Positions 14,872 through 15,060 of a stretch of 15,060 nt of DNA are shown here, piece after piece (positions within the stretch are counted from its first letter, which is position 1; every line of letters starts with the position of its first letter). The position numbers were made by a program, and so were the translations under genes. Origin of the DNA: DAIUCA01 sp964613675 (GTDB taxonomy: Bacteria; Pseudomonadota; Gammaproteobacteria; Competibacterales; Competibacteraceae); assembly GCA_964613675.1 (NCBI GenBank), contig CAZTIH010000059.1, positions 1-15,060 on the forward strand, in the 5' to 3' direction. The notes beneath the pieces were generated by a model, which saw only the letters and a program-made list of their open reading frames with translations, ran no database searches and was not told the DNA's origin.

Positions 14872-14944
14872 GGCCAAGTAGCTCAGTCGGTAGAGCAGGG
14901 GACTGAAAATCCCCGTGTCGGTGGTTCGATTCCGCCCTTGGCCA
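14872..14944 (+). tRNA. pheT: tRNA-Phe(GAA)
   Basis: A 73-nt cloverleaf. The acceptor stem is GGCCAAG/CTTGGCC with discriminator A, the D arm is GCTC/GAGC with loop AGTCGGTA, the anticodon stem is GGGGA/TCCCC around CTGAAAA (anticodon GAA), the variable loop is GTGTC, and the T arm is GGTGG/CCGCC around TTCGATT. The centre (TAGCTCAGTCGGTAGAGCAG and the anticodon arm) closely matches E. coli tRNA-Phe. CCA is not encoded. The 116 bases after it hold no recognisable gene or good terminator. The symbol is by analogy: naming of tRNA-Phe genes varies between genomes. Confidence 0.94.
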
Positions 14945-15060
14945 CAAATCCTCCTTTTGAATCAGTTAGCTAGCTGGTTTAGGTGAGGACAGATTTTGGC
15001 ACACAACCGTGACCAGATCGTGACTCGTCCAATTTGCACACCGCCAAACGGACATTGTCA

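Noticed and set aside
14945..15060. Integration site or island boundary after tRNA-Phe
   Set aside because: tRNA 3' ends are common attachment sites, but no integrase, no repeat of the tRNA end and no foreign gene is visible before the window ends. The short CGTGAC direct repeat near 15010 is too small to mean anything.

Overview
The window is an ordinary chromosomal core region of a gammaproteobacterium with moderate to high GC. The evidence is the macromolecular synthesis operon (rpsU-yqeY-dnaG-rpoD) with tsaD diverging from rpsU, a lysidine-type tRNA-Ile(CAU) directly behind rpoD, the mutY-yggX pair, and a full-length two-domain GlnE. I cannot name the genus. The short LID-less adenylate kinase is unusual next to enteric relatives and points to another gammaproteobacterial branch. 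I see no insertion sequence, phage gene, CRISPR array or toxin-antitoxin pair.

Layout, left to right. 1-2983: a dCache methyl-accepting chemotaxis receptor and a degenerate class I methyltransferase, both rightward. 2968-3146: a weak hairpin, then tRNA-Ile(CAU) on the minus strand. 3181-7401: rpoD, dnaG, yqeY and rpsU, all leftward, with 3-nt junctions at rpsU/yqeY and yqeY/dnaG, read from a promoter at 7441-7469. 7480-8466: tsaD, divergent from rpsU. 8491-9054: adk, leftward, convergent with tsaD. 9196-9675: moaC, rightward. 9699-12476: glnE, leftward, convergent with moaC. 12592-14792: a rightward cluster of a small coiled-coil membrane protein, an exported DUF302 protein, mutY and yggX. 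14825-14944: a near-consensus promoter and tRNA-Phe. No gene-free stretch exceeds 300 bases. The largest gaps are 2057-2230, 9055-9195 and 14945-15060, and in these I see only weak promoter-like or hairpin-like matches.

How the genes work together. The leftward operon couples the start of translation (S21), replication (primase) and transcription (sigma-70). tRNA-Ile(CAU), tRNA-Phe and TsaD (tRNA t6A synthesis) add to the translation theme. MutY and YggX are both tied to oxidative damage. GlnE tunes glutamine synthetase, Adk adenylate balance, and MoaC molybdenum cofactor synthesis.

The points most worth a second look are these. MutY has Glu instead of the catalytic Asp, and its iron-sulfur loop is one residue short. 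A two-gene envelope module of unknown function sits between glnE and mutY. Both the tRNA-Phe and rpsU promoters have GC-rich discriminators, and an extensive inverted repeat lies under the tRNA-Phe promoter. I found no clear case of a wholly new system.
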